Below, in pieces: positions 26,338 to 36,900 of a DNA stretch of 60,865 nucleotides. The notes under the pieces were generated by a model. The model worked only from the letters and a program-made list of their open reading frames with translations. It was not told where the DNA came from and searched no databases. Within the stretch, counting starts at the first letter, position 1; each line of letters begins with the position of its first letter. Source of the DNA: Pseudoxanthomonas sp. (GTDB lineage Bacteria > Pseudomonadota > Gammaproteobacteria > Xanthomonadales > Xanthomonadaceae); assembly GCA_017745195.1 (NCBI GenBank), contig JAGHZW010000246.1, positions 1 through 60,865 on the forward strand, read 5' to 3'. Both the position numbers and the translations under genes were made by a program.

Positions 26338-28284
26338 TCACCACGCCCGCGTGCGGAACGGCGAGGCCGGCAGGCCGTCGGCCCCGACCAGGTCGGCCTG
26401 GGCCGGGTCATCGCTCCACGCGTAACGCGCCGCTTCCGGGCTGGCCACCGCCTTGCTGCGCAGGACCACCGTGTCGCCGACGATGCGCGCCTGCGCCGGA
26501 TGGAAACGGTTGTCCGCGCCGGCCACTTCGAAGCCGCGCGGCGCGGAGCCGCCCGCGCGCGTGGCCAATACCCCCTGCAACGCGTCGAAGCGCAGCACCA
26601 GCTCGCCGCCTTTCGTTTCGACCGTACGGAACAGCGGCCCGCGATGGACCAGGTCCTGCTCGCCATACGCCACGTGCCGCGCCGCCAGCGCCAGGCGATG
26701 GCCGACGACGTGCTTGTCGCGCGGATGGATGTCGTGGCTGTTGCCGGCATCGATCAGTACCGCCTGGCCGGTGGCCGGCAGCGCCAGCGCCGCCGACTGC
26801 GACTCGCGCAGGGTCGCCCACGGGCTGTCGAGCACGATGCCGGCTGCATCACGGCGATCATCGCCGGAGCCGAACGCGGCCAGCTGCGCCCACAGGAACG
26901 GCAGCGCCGGCGCCTGCCACTGCGCGCGCCAGCCCTCGATCATCGCCCTGAACTGGTCGCGGTAGCGATACGCGCCCGCCGGCGTGGCATTGGCCTCGCC
27001 CTGGTACCAGATCACGCCGGCCAGCGCGTACGGCTGCAGCGGATGGATCATCGCGTTGAACAGCACGGTATCGACCTGGTTCTTGTCGTCCGCGGTGGAA
27101 ACGGTCACTGCCGCGGTACGGAAGCGCCAGTCGCCCGCGAGCGGACGCCGCCGTCCGCCGGCCGGCTCGATGAAGACCTCCGCCGGCGCACCGGCGATGC
27201 CGCCACCGCCGCCGGTGTCCTCGACCCGCACCGCGACGGTATTGAGACCGGCACGCAGCGCAGAAGCCGGCACCTTGTACACCCGTGGCACGTCGTAGCC
27301 GTTGCTGGTCGCACCCACGCGCTGGCCGTTGACCCAGGCCACGTCGCTGTCGTCGATCCGGCCCAGCCCCAGCACCGCACCGGCGGCCGCCTCGCTCGCG
27401 CTCAGCTCGAAGCGGGTGCGATACCAGGCTGTGCCATTCATGCCGGCATAGCCTTGCGCTTCCCAGGTCGACGGCACCGTGATCGCGGCCCAGCCACTGT
27501 CGTCCAGCTGCGGCGAGGCGAACGCATCGGAGGCCGCGTCGACCGGCGTCCAGTCGGCCAGGCGGGCACGGGTCGCCGCTTCCACGCGTTCGTCGGCGGC
27601 GCGGCGCGTGGCCATTTTTGCTTCCAGTGCGGCCGCGTCCAGGCCGAGCATCGACGCGTCCATCCACGCCTCGATCGAGCTGCCGCCCCAGGTGCTGTCG
27701 ATGATGCCCACCGGTACGCCGAGCACCTGGCGCAGCTCGCGGGCAAAGGCGTAGCCGGCGGCGGAAAACTCGCCGACGTTCTGCGCCGTCGCCGGCAGCC
27801 AGTGTCCGCCGGCCAGCTGCGCCTGCGGCGTGGCCGCCCACGACTTGGGCACCTTGAAGTGGCGCAGCGACGTATCGCTGGCGCCGGCGATGTCTTCCTT
27901 GCCGTGCAGCGTGGTCGCCACCGGCCATTCCATGTTCGACTGGCCCGAGGCCAACCAGACCTCGCCGACCAGCACATCGCCGATGCGCTTTTCCTCGTTG
28001 CCGGCATGCACCAGCAGCGTATACGGCCCGCCTGCGGGATGCGCCGGCAGCTGCAGCGACCAGCGCCCGTCCGCGCCTGCCACGGCTTGCGCCTTGCGGC
28101 CGTCGAACTCGACCTGCACGCGCGCACCCGGCGCCGCCTGGCCCCACACCGGCAGCGCGTGGTCACGCTGCAGCACGGCGCCGTCGGTGAACAGCAGTGG
28201 CAGTTCGAGTTTCGCGTCCGCCGCGATCGCCGGCAGCGCCAGCGCGAGCCAGGCCAGGGTGCCGACGACGATCCGATGCTTCAT
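26338..28284 (-). CDS. CE20-type (sialate O-acetylesterase-like) carbohydrate acetylesterase
   Basis: 648-residue exported SGNH esterase. Sec signal at 1-21 (LALALPAIAA). Catalytic Ser116 is in ASGQSNMEW; the Asp/His of the triad are in DAGNSHDIHPRDKHVVGH (about 515-525). A jelly-roll module is inserted mid-protein (DDSGWAAITVPSTWEA ... WYRTRFEL, about 265-400), the architecture reported for the CE20 xyloglucan acetylesterase of Xanthomonas. Role: remove O-acetyl groups from xyloglucan galactose before GH35 acts. ATG overlaps the GH74 stop (ATGA). Confidence 0.87.
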   Translation of the reverse strand: MKHRIVVGTLAWLALALPAIAADAKLELPLLFTDGAVLQRDHALPVWGQAAPGARVQVEFDGRKAQAVAGADGRWSLQLPAHPAGGPYTLLVHAGNEEKRIGDVLVGEVWLASGQSNMEWPVATTLHGKEDIAGASDTSLRHFKVPKSWAATPQAQLAGGHWLPATAQNVGEFSAAGYAFARELRQVLGVPVGIIDSTWGGSSIEAWMDASMLGLDAAALEAKMATRRAADERVEAATRARLADWTPVDAASDAFASPQLDDSGWAAITVPSTWEAQGYAGMNGTAWYRTRFELSASEAAAGAVLGLGRIDDSDVAWVNGQRVGATSNGYDVPRVYKVPASALRAGLNTVAVRVEDTGGGGGIAGAPAEVFIEPAGGRRRPLAGDWRFRTAAVTVSTADDKNQVDTVLFNAMIHPLQPYALAGVIWYQGEANATPAGAYRYRDQFRAMIEGWRAQWQAPALPFLWAQLAAFGSGDDRRDAAGIVLDSPWATLRESQSAALALPATGQAVLIDAGNSHDIHPRDKHVVGHRLALAARHVAYGEQDLVHRGPLFRTVETKGGELVLRFDALQGVLATRAGGSAPRGFEVAGADNRFHPAQARIVGDTVVLRSKAVASPEAARYAWSDDPAQADLVGADGLPASPFRTRAW

Positions 28285-30521
28285 GGGCGTGGTTCTCCAT
28301 AGATGATGCCGCGGCCGCCGGTGGCCAGGTAGACGCGCCCGTGCACGCACGCATCGCCGGTCATCATGCGCAGACTACCGAAGCGGTGCCGCGCATCGTC
28401 GATCCGCAGCCAGTGGCCGCCCTCGTCGTCGGAGCGGAACAGGCCGTCGACCCCATCCACCACGCCTGAGACGAACAGCGCCGGCACGTTGCGTCCGGGC
28501 GCCGGCGCACCGAGCCCTGCGGCGACGGCGCTGTCCACGCCCGGCAGGCGCACCGTCTTGCCATCGACCCAGCGGAGCAGGCCGTTGCCGGCGGCGGCAA
28601 AATAGACCACGCCAGCCTTCAATGGTGATGCGAGCAGGTCGCCATGGAAGCGACCGTCGATGGCCGTGACGCTGCCTGCTTCCACGAACGACGCACCGCC
28701 ATCGCGACTGGTGAACAGCTGGCCGTTCGACGGGTCGAAGGCGTACCAGCGTGCGGCTTCGAAGCGGTCGGCCGCGACCGTGGCGCCGACCGGCAGGCCG
28801 CGCACCGGCTGCCAGTGGTCGCCAAGATCGGTGGTCAGCCAGTGGGGCGCGCCGCCGGCCTGCCAGATCACATGCGCGCCATCGGCCGATACGGCAACGC
28901 TGACCCGGCCGTCGCCTTCACCCGCGGGCGGTTCGCGGGTGAACTGGGTCCAGCTGCTGCCGCCGTCGCCCGACCAGGCCACGCGCACGATCGCCGGATC
29001 GGGATGGTGCAGGTGGCCGCTGCGGACCAGGAATTCCGGTTTGCGCCCGGCATAGTCCAGGCTCTCGGTGTTGCTGTAGCGCGGCGGCTTCGCGAACTGG
29101 GTCGTGGTGCTGCGCAGGTCGTCGTGGCGGAAGCCGTCGATGTCGCCGAGCCCGCTGACCAGCGGTGCACCCCGTGGCGGGCTGAGCAGGTCCAGCGGCA
29201 CGGTCTCGTCCAGCCCGGCATCGTCGAACATCCAGTGCACGGTGCCGCCGCGATCGACCGCGGTCATGTCGCGCGAGGCCCACACGCCGTAGCCGGTGAC
29301 GAACAGCACCCGGTCCGGATCGTGCGGGTCGATCTCGATGTCGGCCATCCAGTGCGGCGTGGCCTGCGCGGTCCACGGCGAGGCGGAATGGTCGAACTCC
29401 GAGTGTTCGAGCACCGGCGTCCAGCTGCGGCCGCCGTCGATACTGCGGTACACCTCGTCGCGCGGCTTCCAGCGACGGAAGGTGGTCGCCACGATCACGT
29501 CCGGGTTGGATGCATCCACCGCCACCGCGCCCCAGCCGAAGCCGTCGCCTTCCAGGTCGGTGGACTGCGGCGCCGGGGTGATCTCGGTCCACGCGCCACG
29601 TGCCGGCGAATATCGCCACACGGCCCCATTGCTCATCGTGTCCGGGCCCGGCTCGTCGCCGTAGCTGAGCAGGAAGTCGCCGCGCGCGTCGCGGACCATG
29701 TGGCTCGGCCGCAACCCGATGGGCTGGCCCGGCACCGCCTGCCAGCTCTTTCCCGCGTCGGTCGAACGGAACAGGCCGCCTTCGCGACTGGAGACGCCGG
29801 CATAGACCACTGGCGTCGGCGCGCCGGCCTGGCCACTGGCCGGATCGAACGCAACGAAAACGATGCCGATCGACTGCTTGCGATTGGCGTGATTGCTGGC
29901 AGTGGCCGATTCAGAGGTGGCCAATGCCGGGAAGTCCTCGACCCGGGCCCAATGCGCGCCGCGGTCGTCGCTGCGCCACAGGCCATGCGCGCGCGAGCCG
30001 AGGAACAGCACGCGGCCATCGTTCGGGTCCACCATCAGCCGCTCGCCGTTGCCGCGCGACAGCTCGTTGCCACCGAGCTTGAACGGCAGGTCGGCGCGCT
30101 CGAAGCTGGCACCGCGATCGGAGGAGCGCAGGATCGCGCCATTGCCGGCGCGCTCATGGGTATAGGTACCGGCGGCCAGGTAGACACGCTGCGGATCGGA
30201 CGGATCCAGCGCCAGGCTCTCGATGCCGGTCAGGTTGGCGTCGTCGCGGCCGATCCAGTCGGTCAGCGGGATCCAGCGCCGCGCCGCGGCGTCCCAGCGG
30301 TAGGCACCACCGACATCGGTGCGCGCGTAGGCCAGGCCACGCTCGGCGGGATGGAACACCAGGCCGGTGACGAAACCGCCGCCACCGATGGCGACATTGC
30401 GCCATTCGTAGGGCGCATCGGCGATGGCCGCCATGGCCGGTATCGCCGCGATCGATCCGGCCAGCAGGCACGCGATGCGGAGGAAAGCGAGCCGGGCGAA
30501 GCCGGGATGGAACGTGTGCAT
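28281..30521 (-). CDS. GH74 endo-xyloglucanase
   Basis: 746-residue secreted enzyme that cuts the xyloglucan backbone. Sec signal at 1-31 (AIPAMA). The two seven-bladed propellers are built of BNR/Asp-box-like repeats (for example SSDRGASFERADL, STDAGKSWQAVPG, SIDGGRSWTPVLE, SRDGGASFVEAG). The catalytic aspartates fit Asp69 in ARTDVGGAYRW and Asp460 in SGLGDIDGFRH. Start at 30521 has GGGAG 8 nt upstream. First enzyme after the TonB receptor, separated from it by a 166-nt gap with a 13-bp hairpin. Confidence 0.9.
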   Translation of the reverse strand: MHTFHPGFARLAFLRIACLLAGSIAAIPAMAAIADAPYEWRNVAIGGGGFVTGLVFHPAERGLAYARTDVGGAYRWDAAARRWIPLTDWIGRDDANLTGIESLALDPSDPQRVYLAAGTYTHERAGNGAILRSSDRGASFERADLPFKLGGNELSRGNGERLMVDPNDGRVLFLGSRAHGLWRSDDRGAHWARVEDFPALATSESATASNHANRKQSIGIVFVAFDPASGQAGAPTPVVYAGVSSREGGLFRSTDAGKSWQAVPGQPIGLRPSHMVRDARGDFLLSYGDEPGPDTMSNGAVWRYSPARGAWTEITPAPQSTDLEGDGFGWGAVAVDASNPDVIVATTFRRWKPRDEVYRSIDGGRSWTPVLEHSEFDHSASPWTAQATPHWMADIEIDPHDPDRVLFVTGYGVWASRDMTAVDRGGTVHWMFDDAGLDETVPLDLLSPPRGAPLVSGLGDIDGFRHDDLRSTTTQFAKPPRYSNTESLDYAGRKPEFLVRSGHLHHPDPAIVRVAWSGDGGSSWTQFTREPPAGEGDGRVSVAVSADGAHVIWQAGGAPHWLTTDLGDHWQPVRGLPVGATVAADRFEAARWYAFDPSNGQLFTSRDGGASFVEAGSVTAIDGRFHGDLLASPLKAGVVYFAAAGNGLLRWVDGKTVRLPGVDSAVAAGLGAPAPGRNVPALFVSGVVDGVDGLFRSDDEGGHWLRIDDARHRFGSLRMMTGDACVHGRVYLATGGRGIIYGEPRP

Positions 30522-30649
30522 CGGGGTTCTCCCGTCGGGATGGAGAGCCGATGCGCCATGCGTGGAGCACATTCTCGGCAGCAGACACGGGGGTTCTGGC
30601 AACACCCGGCGTCTTCCGTTCTCCGGTGGGCGAGGAACAGCAAAACTCC

Positions 30650-30678
30650 GGGAAGGGGAGGCATCGCCTCCCCTTCCC
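30650..30678 (-). terminator. Perfect 13-bp hairpin between TonB receptor and GH74 (partial terminator?)
   Basis: On the minus strand GGGAAGGGGAGGC, loop GAT, GCCTCCCCTTCCC, followed 5 nt later by TTTT. It starts 10 nt after the receptor stop. The weak U-run suggests incomplete termination or 3'-end stabilisation of the receptor mRNA, lowering enzyme expression relative to receptor; this is inference. The rest of 30522-30687 shows nothing else. Confidence 0.6.
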
Positions 30679-30687
30679 GCTCCGCGA

Positions 30688-33657
30688 TCAGAACGTCAGG
30701 CGGATGGTCGCCGCGTAACGGCGGTCGTTCACGTACCACGAGGTGACGCGGCTGCCCGCATCGTTCTGGTCCATGATCGTGCGCTGCTCGGCGTTGTTGA
30801 GGTTGTTCATCTCCAGGCCGAGCTGCACATGGTCGCTCACGCGGTAGAAGACCGAGCCGTCCAGCTGGCCATAGTCGTCGCTGTACACCGGCAGCTTCCA
30901 GACGATGTTGTTGTTGTTGCCGTTGTAGCCGTTCGGCCCGACCGACAGCAGGTACTTGCTGCGCCAGTTGTAGGCCAGGCGGACCTGCCACGGACCCTTC
31001 TCGTAGAACGCGGCGAGGTTGAACGCATTCTTCGACAGGCCGTCGGCCGGCAGGTCATCGAAGGTGGAACCGTCGGTATCGACCGGCTGCACGTCGATGT
31101 TGTTCGGCACCTCGGTGGAGCTGTCGATGTAGGTGTAGTTGGCCGACATGCCGAAGCCGTCGAAGGGCTCCGGCAGGAAGTCGAAGAACTGGTTCCAGCC
31201 AAGTTCCACGCCGCGGATGTTCGCCGTGCCCACGTTCACCGGACGGCTGATCAGGTAGTCGTACATGTTGCCGTCCGCACCCGGGAACGGCACCACCTGG
31301 GTCTGGCGGCGGAAGTAGTCCTTGATGTCCTTGTAGAACAGGTTCACCCAGGCCATGCCACCGTGGTCCGGATCGAAGTACCACTCCGTCGACAGGTCGA
31401 ACTGGTTGGCCTTCATCGGCTCCAGGTACGGGTTGTCGTAGGAGCTGCCGGTCAGGTCCATGTCGCTGATCGGCGGGTAGCTGCCGTCGGTCGGCGGATC
31501 GATGCCGGGCTTCATGCTGGCATTCAGCACCTGGTAGGCCTGCATGTCACCGAAGTTGGGGCGTGCGATGGCTTTGGACGCGGCGAAACGGAAGATCACG
31601 TTCGTCATCGCCTCCCAGCGCATGTTGAGGCTGGGCAGCACGTCGGTGTAGGAGTTCTCGGCGGAAATCGGCTCGGATTCGCCGCTGCCCAGGAACGGTG
31701 CGTACGCCTGGTTCGGGAAGACCACGTAGCCCTTGGCCGAGTTCTCGGTGCGGACCACGCGCACGCCGACGTTGCCGTCGAACGCCACGTCGTCCAGGCC
31801 GAAGTTCAGCATCACGTAGCCGCCGTTGGTGGACTCTTCCTGCACGTTGGTGTGCTGCGGGCCCGGGAGCATCGGGGTGTACGGCGTGAAGCCACCGGGA
31901 TTGATGTAGAACTGCTCGGCGGCCGCGTGGATGGCCTGGTAGCTGCCCGGATAGCCGAGCGCCGTGGCCAGGACCGGCGCGTAGAAACCGCCCGGCGCAT
32001 TGGCGTCCCCGCGATAGAAGTTCTTGAACTCGTTGAGATGGGTGAGACTGGAGTTGACCTCGCTGCTCAGGTCCAGCCCCGGCAGCGGCACGCCGCCGGG
32101 CAACTGCCACCACTGCATCCAGGGCTGGATCACCGCCGCCCAGTTGTAGCCGGTATCGATGCTGGTCGCATCGCGCCGGGTGGTGCGCACGCCGCCCTTG
32201 ATCGAGCGGAAGAAGCCGCTGTCGAAGCTGTACTTGATGTCGGCGCGCCAGGTCTTCTGCTCGGCCTCGTTGTCGTCCTGGTGGTCCATCGTGAACCCCC
32301 AGTAGTAGTTGTCGGGGTTCGAGGTGAACTGCTGGTCCACGCTGATCGACGGCAGGCCCTTGGTCAGGTCGACGTCGATGTACGGCATCAGCAGGCCCAG
32401 GGCCACCGTGGAGTCCAGGCTCTTGGTGTCAGCCTTGATGTACTGCACGTCGGTCGACAGCTCGACCTTGTCGTTGACCGCCCACTTCAGACCGGCGGAG
32501 AAATCGGTGGTCTTGGAGTTGCGGTTCGACGCACGGATGTCCGTGCCCATCGGCACGCCACCGGGCTGGATGATGCGGCCGGAGCGGAATACGTTGCCAT
32601 CCAGCTCGTACGGCTGGGTGGTATCGAGCGCGACCTGGGTCGGGTCGTTGTCGACGAAGATCGCGTCTTCGTACCAGAGCTCCTTGTACTTGCTCTGGAA
32701 GGCGGTGGCGACAACCTCGATGTCGTCATTGGGCTGCCACTGCATGGCCAGGTAGGCGCCGCTGCGCTTGCGGTCGTAGTTCAGCGTGCGCCAGTCGGCG
32801 CCGCGCGGCACCCACACATCGTCGCCCGTGCCGTCGCCGTTCACATCGGAATTGCTGTTGTTGAAGAACGGGCGGACGAACATGCCGTCCGTGCGCGTCG
32901 CCAGATCGGAGCGGGCCAGGTCGACCAGAATGCCGAAATTCCCGGCGCCGGTGTTCCAGCGGTTGCTGTAGAGAACCGATGCCGAAGGGCTGGTCTTTTC
33001 GGCGAAATCACCGTTGTTGACGCTGAAGCTGGCCGCCAGCTTTTCACCCTCGAAATCGAACGGCAGGCGCGTGCGCAGGTCGACGGTGCCGCCCAGGCCG
33101 CCTTCGATCATCTCCGCAGTCTGGTTCTTGTACACATCCACGCCGGCCATCAACTCCGACGGCACGTCCTGGAAGCTCAGGCCGCGGCCACCGGAGGCGG
33201 AGAAGCTGTCGCGACCATTCAGCTCGGAACGGACCTGGGTCAGGCCGCGGACCTGCACGCCGTTGCCCTCGGCCGAGAAGTGTTCCGGATCGCCCACCGC
33301 CAGGAAGCGGTCGATGGTCACGCCGGGAATACGCGAGAGGGTTTCCGTGATGCTGCGGTCGGGCAGCGCGCCGATGTCCTGCGCGGTGACCGAGTCGACG
33401 AAGGTGCTGGCGTCGCGCTTGATGTCCTGCGCGCGCATCACGCTGGCGCGGATGCCCTGGACCTGAACGGCCTCCAGGTCGGTCGCATCGGTCTTGGCGG
33501 CGTCATCGGCGGTCGCGTCATCGGCCGTCGCGCTCTGTTCTTGGGCATGGAGCACACCGGCCGGCAGGGCCAGGGCGATGCCCAGGGCCAGGGCCGAACG
33601 GACCAGATGGACAGGCAGGCGCGACACGGCGGCGCCGCGGAGCGGGTATTTCGGCAT
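30688..33657 (-). CDS. TonB-dependent receptor 1 (xyloglucan oligosaccharide uptake)
   Basis: 989-residue outer-membrane receptor. Signal peptide 1-38 (ALGIALALPAGVLHAQ), a TonB-box-like DLEAVQVQG, plug domain with GALPDRSITETLSRIPGV and GLGGTVDLRTRLPF, and a beta-barrel ending in Phe (ATIRLTF). The plug motif VMRAQDIKRDA is typical of the large carbohydrate-type receptors of xanthomonads. GGGAGGG precedes the ATG by 7 nt. As first gene of the GH74-CE20-GH35-GH31-GH95 operon it very probably imports GH74 products; the ligand is inferred from context. Confidence 0.9.
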   Translation of the reverse strand: MPKYPLRGAAVSRLPVHLVRSALALGIALALPAGVLHAQEQSATADDATADDAAKTDATDLEAVQVQGIRASVMRAQDIKRDASTFVDSVTAQDIGALPDRSITETLSRIPGVTIDRFLAVGDPEHFSAEGNGVQVRGLTQVRSELNGRDSFSASGGRGLSFQDVPSELMAGVDVYKNQTAEMIEGGLGGTVDLRTRLPFDFEGEKLAASFSVNNGDFAEKTSPSASVLYSNRWNTGAGNFGILVDLARSDLATRTDGMFVRPFFNNSNSDVNGDGTGDDVWVPRGADWRTLNYDRKRSGAYLAMQWQPNDDIEVVATAFQSKYKELWYEDAIFVDNDPTQVALDTTQPYELDGNVFRSGRIIQPGGVPMGTDIRASNRNSKTTDFSAGLKWAVNDKVELSTDVQYIKADTKSLDSTVALGLLMPYIDVDLTKGLPSISVDQQFTSNPDNYYWGFTMDHQDDNEAEQKTWRADIKYSFDSGFFRSIKGGVRTTRRDATSIDTGYNWAAVIQPWMQWWQLPGGVPLPGLDLSSEVNSSLTHLNEFKNFYRGDANAPGGFYAPVLATALGYPGSYQAIHAAAEQFYINPGGFTPYTPMLPGPQHTNVQEESTNGGYVMLNFGLDDVAFDGNVGVRVVRTENSAKGYVVFPNQAYAPFLGSGESEPISAENSYTDVLPSLNMRWEAMTNVIFRFAASKAIARPNFGDMQAYQVLNASMKPGIDPPTDGSYPPISDMDLTGSSYDNPYLEPMKANQFDLSTEWYFDPDHGGMAWVNLFYKDIKDYFRRQTQVVPFPGADGNMYDYLISRPVNVGTANIRGVELGWNQFFDFLPEPFDGFGMSANYTYIDSSTEVPNNIDVQPVDTDGSTFDDLPADGLSKNAFNLAAFYEKGPWQVRLAYNWRSKYLLSVGPNGYNGNNNNIVWKLPVYSDDYGQLDGSVFYRVSDHVQLGLEMNNLNNAEQRTIMDQNDAGSRVTSWYVNDRRYAATIRLTF

Positions 33658-33842
33658 CACTGTTCCCTCCCAGGACACTGACTTCGAATCTTCGAGTTTT
33701 GGGCCGGCAGGGCCGGCAATCCGGGGGTTCAGCGCGTCGATCCGCCAATGCACCAACGGCGTGCAATTGCAGGGCTGGAACCTCCCGGCCAGCACCTTAG
33801 GCGGGTTCAGTCATGGATTTCCAATAAAGAATTCGGGGCGAT

Positions 33843-33861
33843 CTATTCTTCGATGGAATAC
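33843..33861 (-). promoter_or_regulatory. LysR-type operator before TonB receptor 1
   Basis: CTATTC-TTCGATG-GAATAC, an inverted repeat with ATTC-N7-GAAT core (T-N11-A), about 190 nt before the receptor ATG. The same sequence with different spacer bases stands beside the lysR gene (38396-38414). Immediately next to it on the far side is a 7-nt direct repeat TGCCGGT-N7-TGCCGGT (33865-33885). The 323-nt gap 33658-33980 is notably AT-richer here and otherwise holds only the terminator of receptor 2. Confidence 0.6.
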
Positions 33862-33927
33862 ATATGCCGGTTATTTATTGCCGGTCGGGGCCGCTGCAGC
33901 ACCCCTCGACAGGGAGGGAAGAACCCC

Positions 33928-33958
33928 AAAAAAAGGCCCGCGCCAACCGGCGCGGGCC
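33928..33958 (-). terminator. Intrinsic terminator of TonB receptor 2 gene
   Basis: Minus strand: GGCCCGCGCC, loop GGTT, GGCGCGGGCC, then TTTTTTT. 10-bp perfect stem and a 7-nt U-run, 22 nt after the stop at 33981. It separates the two receptor transcription units. Confidence 0.92.
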
Positions 33959-33980
33959 CCGCTCGCCCGTTGGGGCGGTC

Positions 33981-36900
33981 TTACCAGCTGGCGCGGAGCA
34001 CGGCCGAATAACGGCGGTCGTTCTCGAACCAGGCGCGGGTATAGAGCGTGTCGTCGACGTAACCGTCGCGCAGGTACTTGCGCGGCCCGATCAGCAGCTT
34101 GGTGATGCTGTTGGTCAGGTTGTTCACCTGCAGGCCGATCTGGAAGTTCTTGTTGATGTTGTAGAAGAACGAGCCGTCCAGCTGGCCGTAATCGTCGTTC
34201 CAGGTCGGCAGGAAGGTGATCGCGTCGCTGCTGGTCAGCAGGTACTTCGAACGCCAGTTGTAGGCCAGTCGCGCCGACACCCGGCCGTGCTCGTAGATGC
34301 CGATGAGGTTGTACGAGTGCTCGGACAAGCCTTCCAGCGGCAGCTCGACCGCCCCTGCCCGCGCCGCGCTTCCGTTCGGCACCCCGACCGCGGCGTTGGT
34401 GCCGCCACTGCTGTCCACGTAGGTGTAGTTGGCCTGGACGCCGAAGCCCGGCAGGAAGTCGAAGAACTGCGAGTAGCCCACTTCGAAGCCGCGGATCTTG
34501 CCTTCGTCCAGGTTGTGCGGACGGGTGATCAGGTACTCGTCGCCGAAGATGACTTCGGTGGCCGCCTGGTTGGCGAAGTAGTCCTTCACGTTCTTGTAGA
34601 AGAACGTGGCGTACAGGCTGTTGGCCGGGCCGAAGTACCATTCCAGCGCGGTGTCGAACTGGGTGGCGCGCATCGGCTTCAGTTCCGGGTTGCCGCCATT
34701 GCCGGTGAAGGACAGGTCGGACGGACCGCACAGCTCGGTGCGCAGGCCGTCATCCAGGGCCTGCTGGCAGGCCGAGGCGCTGGCCGACAACGGCAGCCAT
34801 GCCTGCATCAGGCGGAACTCCGGCCGGGCGATCGCCTTGGATGCGGCGAAGCGCCACTGCAGGCCATGGTCGAAGCGCACGCGCAGGTTCAGGCTCGGCA
34901 GCACGTCGGTGTAGGTGCTCGAGGTGTCGGTGGTGAAGGCCTGGCCGGCGTACCTGTCCAGTACTTCCTGGGTCACCACGTCCGCCCAGCTCGACATGTC
35001 CGGCATCAGCCCGCCGCCGGCGGTATTGACGCTGGTCTTGACCACGCGCACGCCGATGTTGCCGTCCAGCGGATTGGCCATCGCGTCGTTGCCGAAGTAC
35101 AGCACGCCATAGCCGGCCTGGGTGCGCTCGTCCTGGGTGTTGGTGCTCTCCGGCCCGAAACCGATCGGGCTCCACTTCGCGCCCGGGAGCTGGCCCAGGG
35201 TGCCGGCGACGGTGGCGATGTCGACCATGCTGTCCTTCGGCGACCAGAAGCTGGTCGGCACGTCGGCCTTGCCGCCGAAGAAGTCCTTCATCGTGTACAG
35301 CGTCGACTCGCTGGAATAGAACTGGTCCAGCCAGGCCACGTTGGCGCGGGTCGGGTCAGCCGGGGTGCCGGTCAGCTTGTTCCAGTCGTCGCTGATGACG
35401 CCCCAGTTCCAGCCGGTGAACTGGTTGTCGTAGCTGCGGTCGGCCACGCGCGCACCGAAGCGCACGAACTGCAGCCAGTCGCTGTCCTGGAAGGTGTATT
35501 CCAGGTCGACGCGGCCGGCGCGCTCGATGCCCTCGCTTTCGCCGAGGTGGTCCATCGCCGACCGCCAGAAGTAGTTGCTCTGGTCGGTGACGGTGGCCGG
35601 ATCGCCGAGGGAGATCGTCGGGTACTTGCCGCTCAGGTCCAGGGTCATGTCCTGCAGCAGGGTCGAGGCATGCAACGAGAAATCGACGTTGCTGCTTTCG
35701 GCCTTCACGTACTGGAAGTCGCCGCGGACGATCAGGTTGTCGGTGATGAAGTGCTGGAAGCCCGACGACCAGTCGGTGGTCTTCGAGGTCTGTTCGTTGA
35801 GCCGGTTGCCACTGATGTACTGGATGCCGGAGTTGCCCTGGTAGACGCCGGGGTTGCCGTTGTCCAGGTCGGAGGGCTGGCCGAGCCAGCCACCCTGGCG
35901 CACCGTACCGCTGATGAAACGGCCGTTCTCGTCATAGGTGAACCGGGTGCCGGCCGCCGGAATCAGGTTGTTGCTCATGTCGGCCAGGCCGTCGGCGTAG
36001 ATCGGATTGAAGTGCGCCGGGTCGCCGTTCCAGTTGGGCTGGTTCTTCTGCGAAGCGCCGCCGAACTCCATGAAGTGCTCGCGCCAGGTCATGTCGTACT
36101 GCGAGGTGATGAACTGGGTATAGACCTCGGTGTTTTCGTTGGGCTTCCACTGCAGCGCGAACGCGCCGCCCTGGCGCTTGCGCTCGAAATCGGTACGCCG
36201 CCAGTTGGCGCCACCGGGCACGAACACCTGGTCCAGGTCGGTGCCGGCCAGCAACGCGTCGCGCTGGGATTCAGCCGACTGCCACGAACCCTGGTCCCAG
36301 TCGTAGGCCCAGTCGGTGTCCGAACCTTCGGTCTGCTCGGCCGGCTTACGGCCGCGGCGGTCGAACGGCATGATCTGGACGCCGTCCGAACGGGTCGCCA
36401 GCTCGGAATAGAACACGTTGGCCAGCGCGCCGACCTCGCCGATGCCGGTCTGCCAGCGGTCGCTGAACAGGAACGAGGCCGACGGCCTGGCGTCCTTGGC
36501 CTTGTCGCCGTAGTTGTAGTCGACGCTGCCGGCGATCTTGCGGCCGGGTTCGTCGAACGGCTTGCGCGTGCGCAGGTTGACCGTGCCGCCCAGTCCGCCT
36601 TCGATGATCTCGGCCGACGGGTTCTTGTACACGTCCACGCCGGCCATCAGTTCCGCCGACACTTCCTCGAAGCTGATGCCGCGTCCACCGGCGGCGCTGA
36701 AGATGTCGCGCCCGTTCAGTTCGCCACGCACGAAGGTCAGGCCGCGGATCATCACGCCGCTGCCTTCGGCGGAGAAGTGGTCGGTATCGTCACGCGCGGC
36801 GAAGCCGGTCACGGTCACGCCGCTGATGCGCTTGAGGGTCTCGGTAACCGAGCGGTCCGGCAGCGCGCCAATATCCTCGGCGGTGATCGAGTCGACGATC

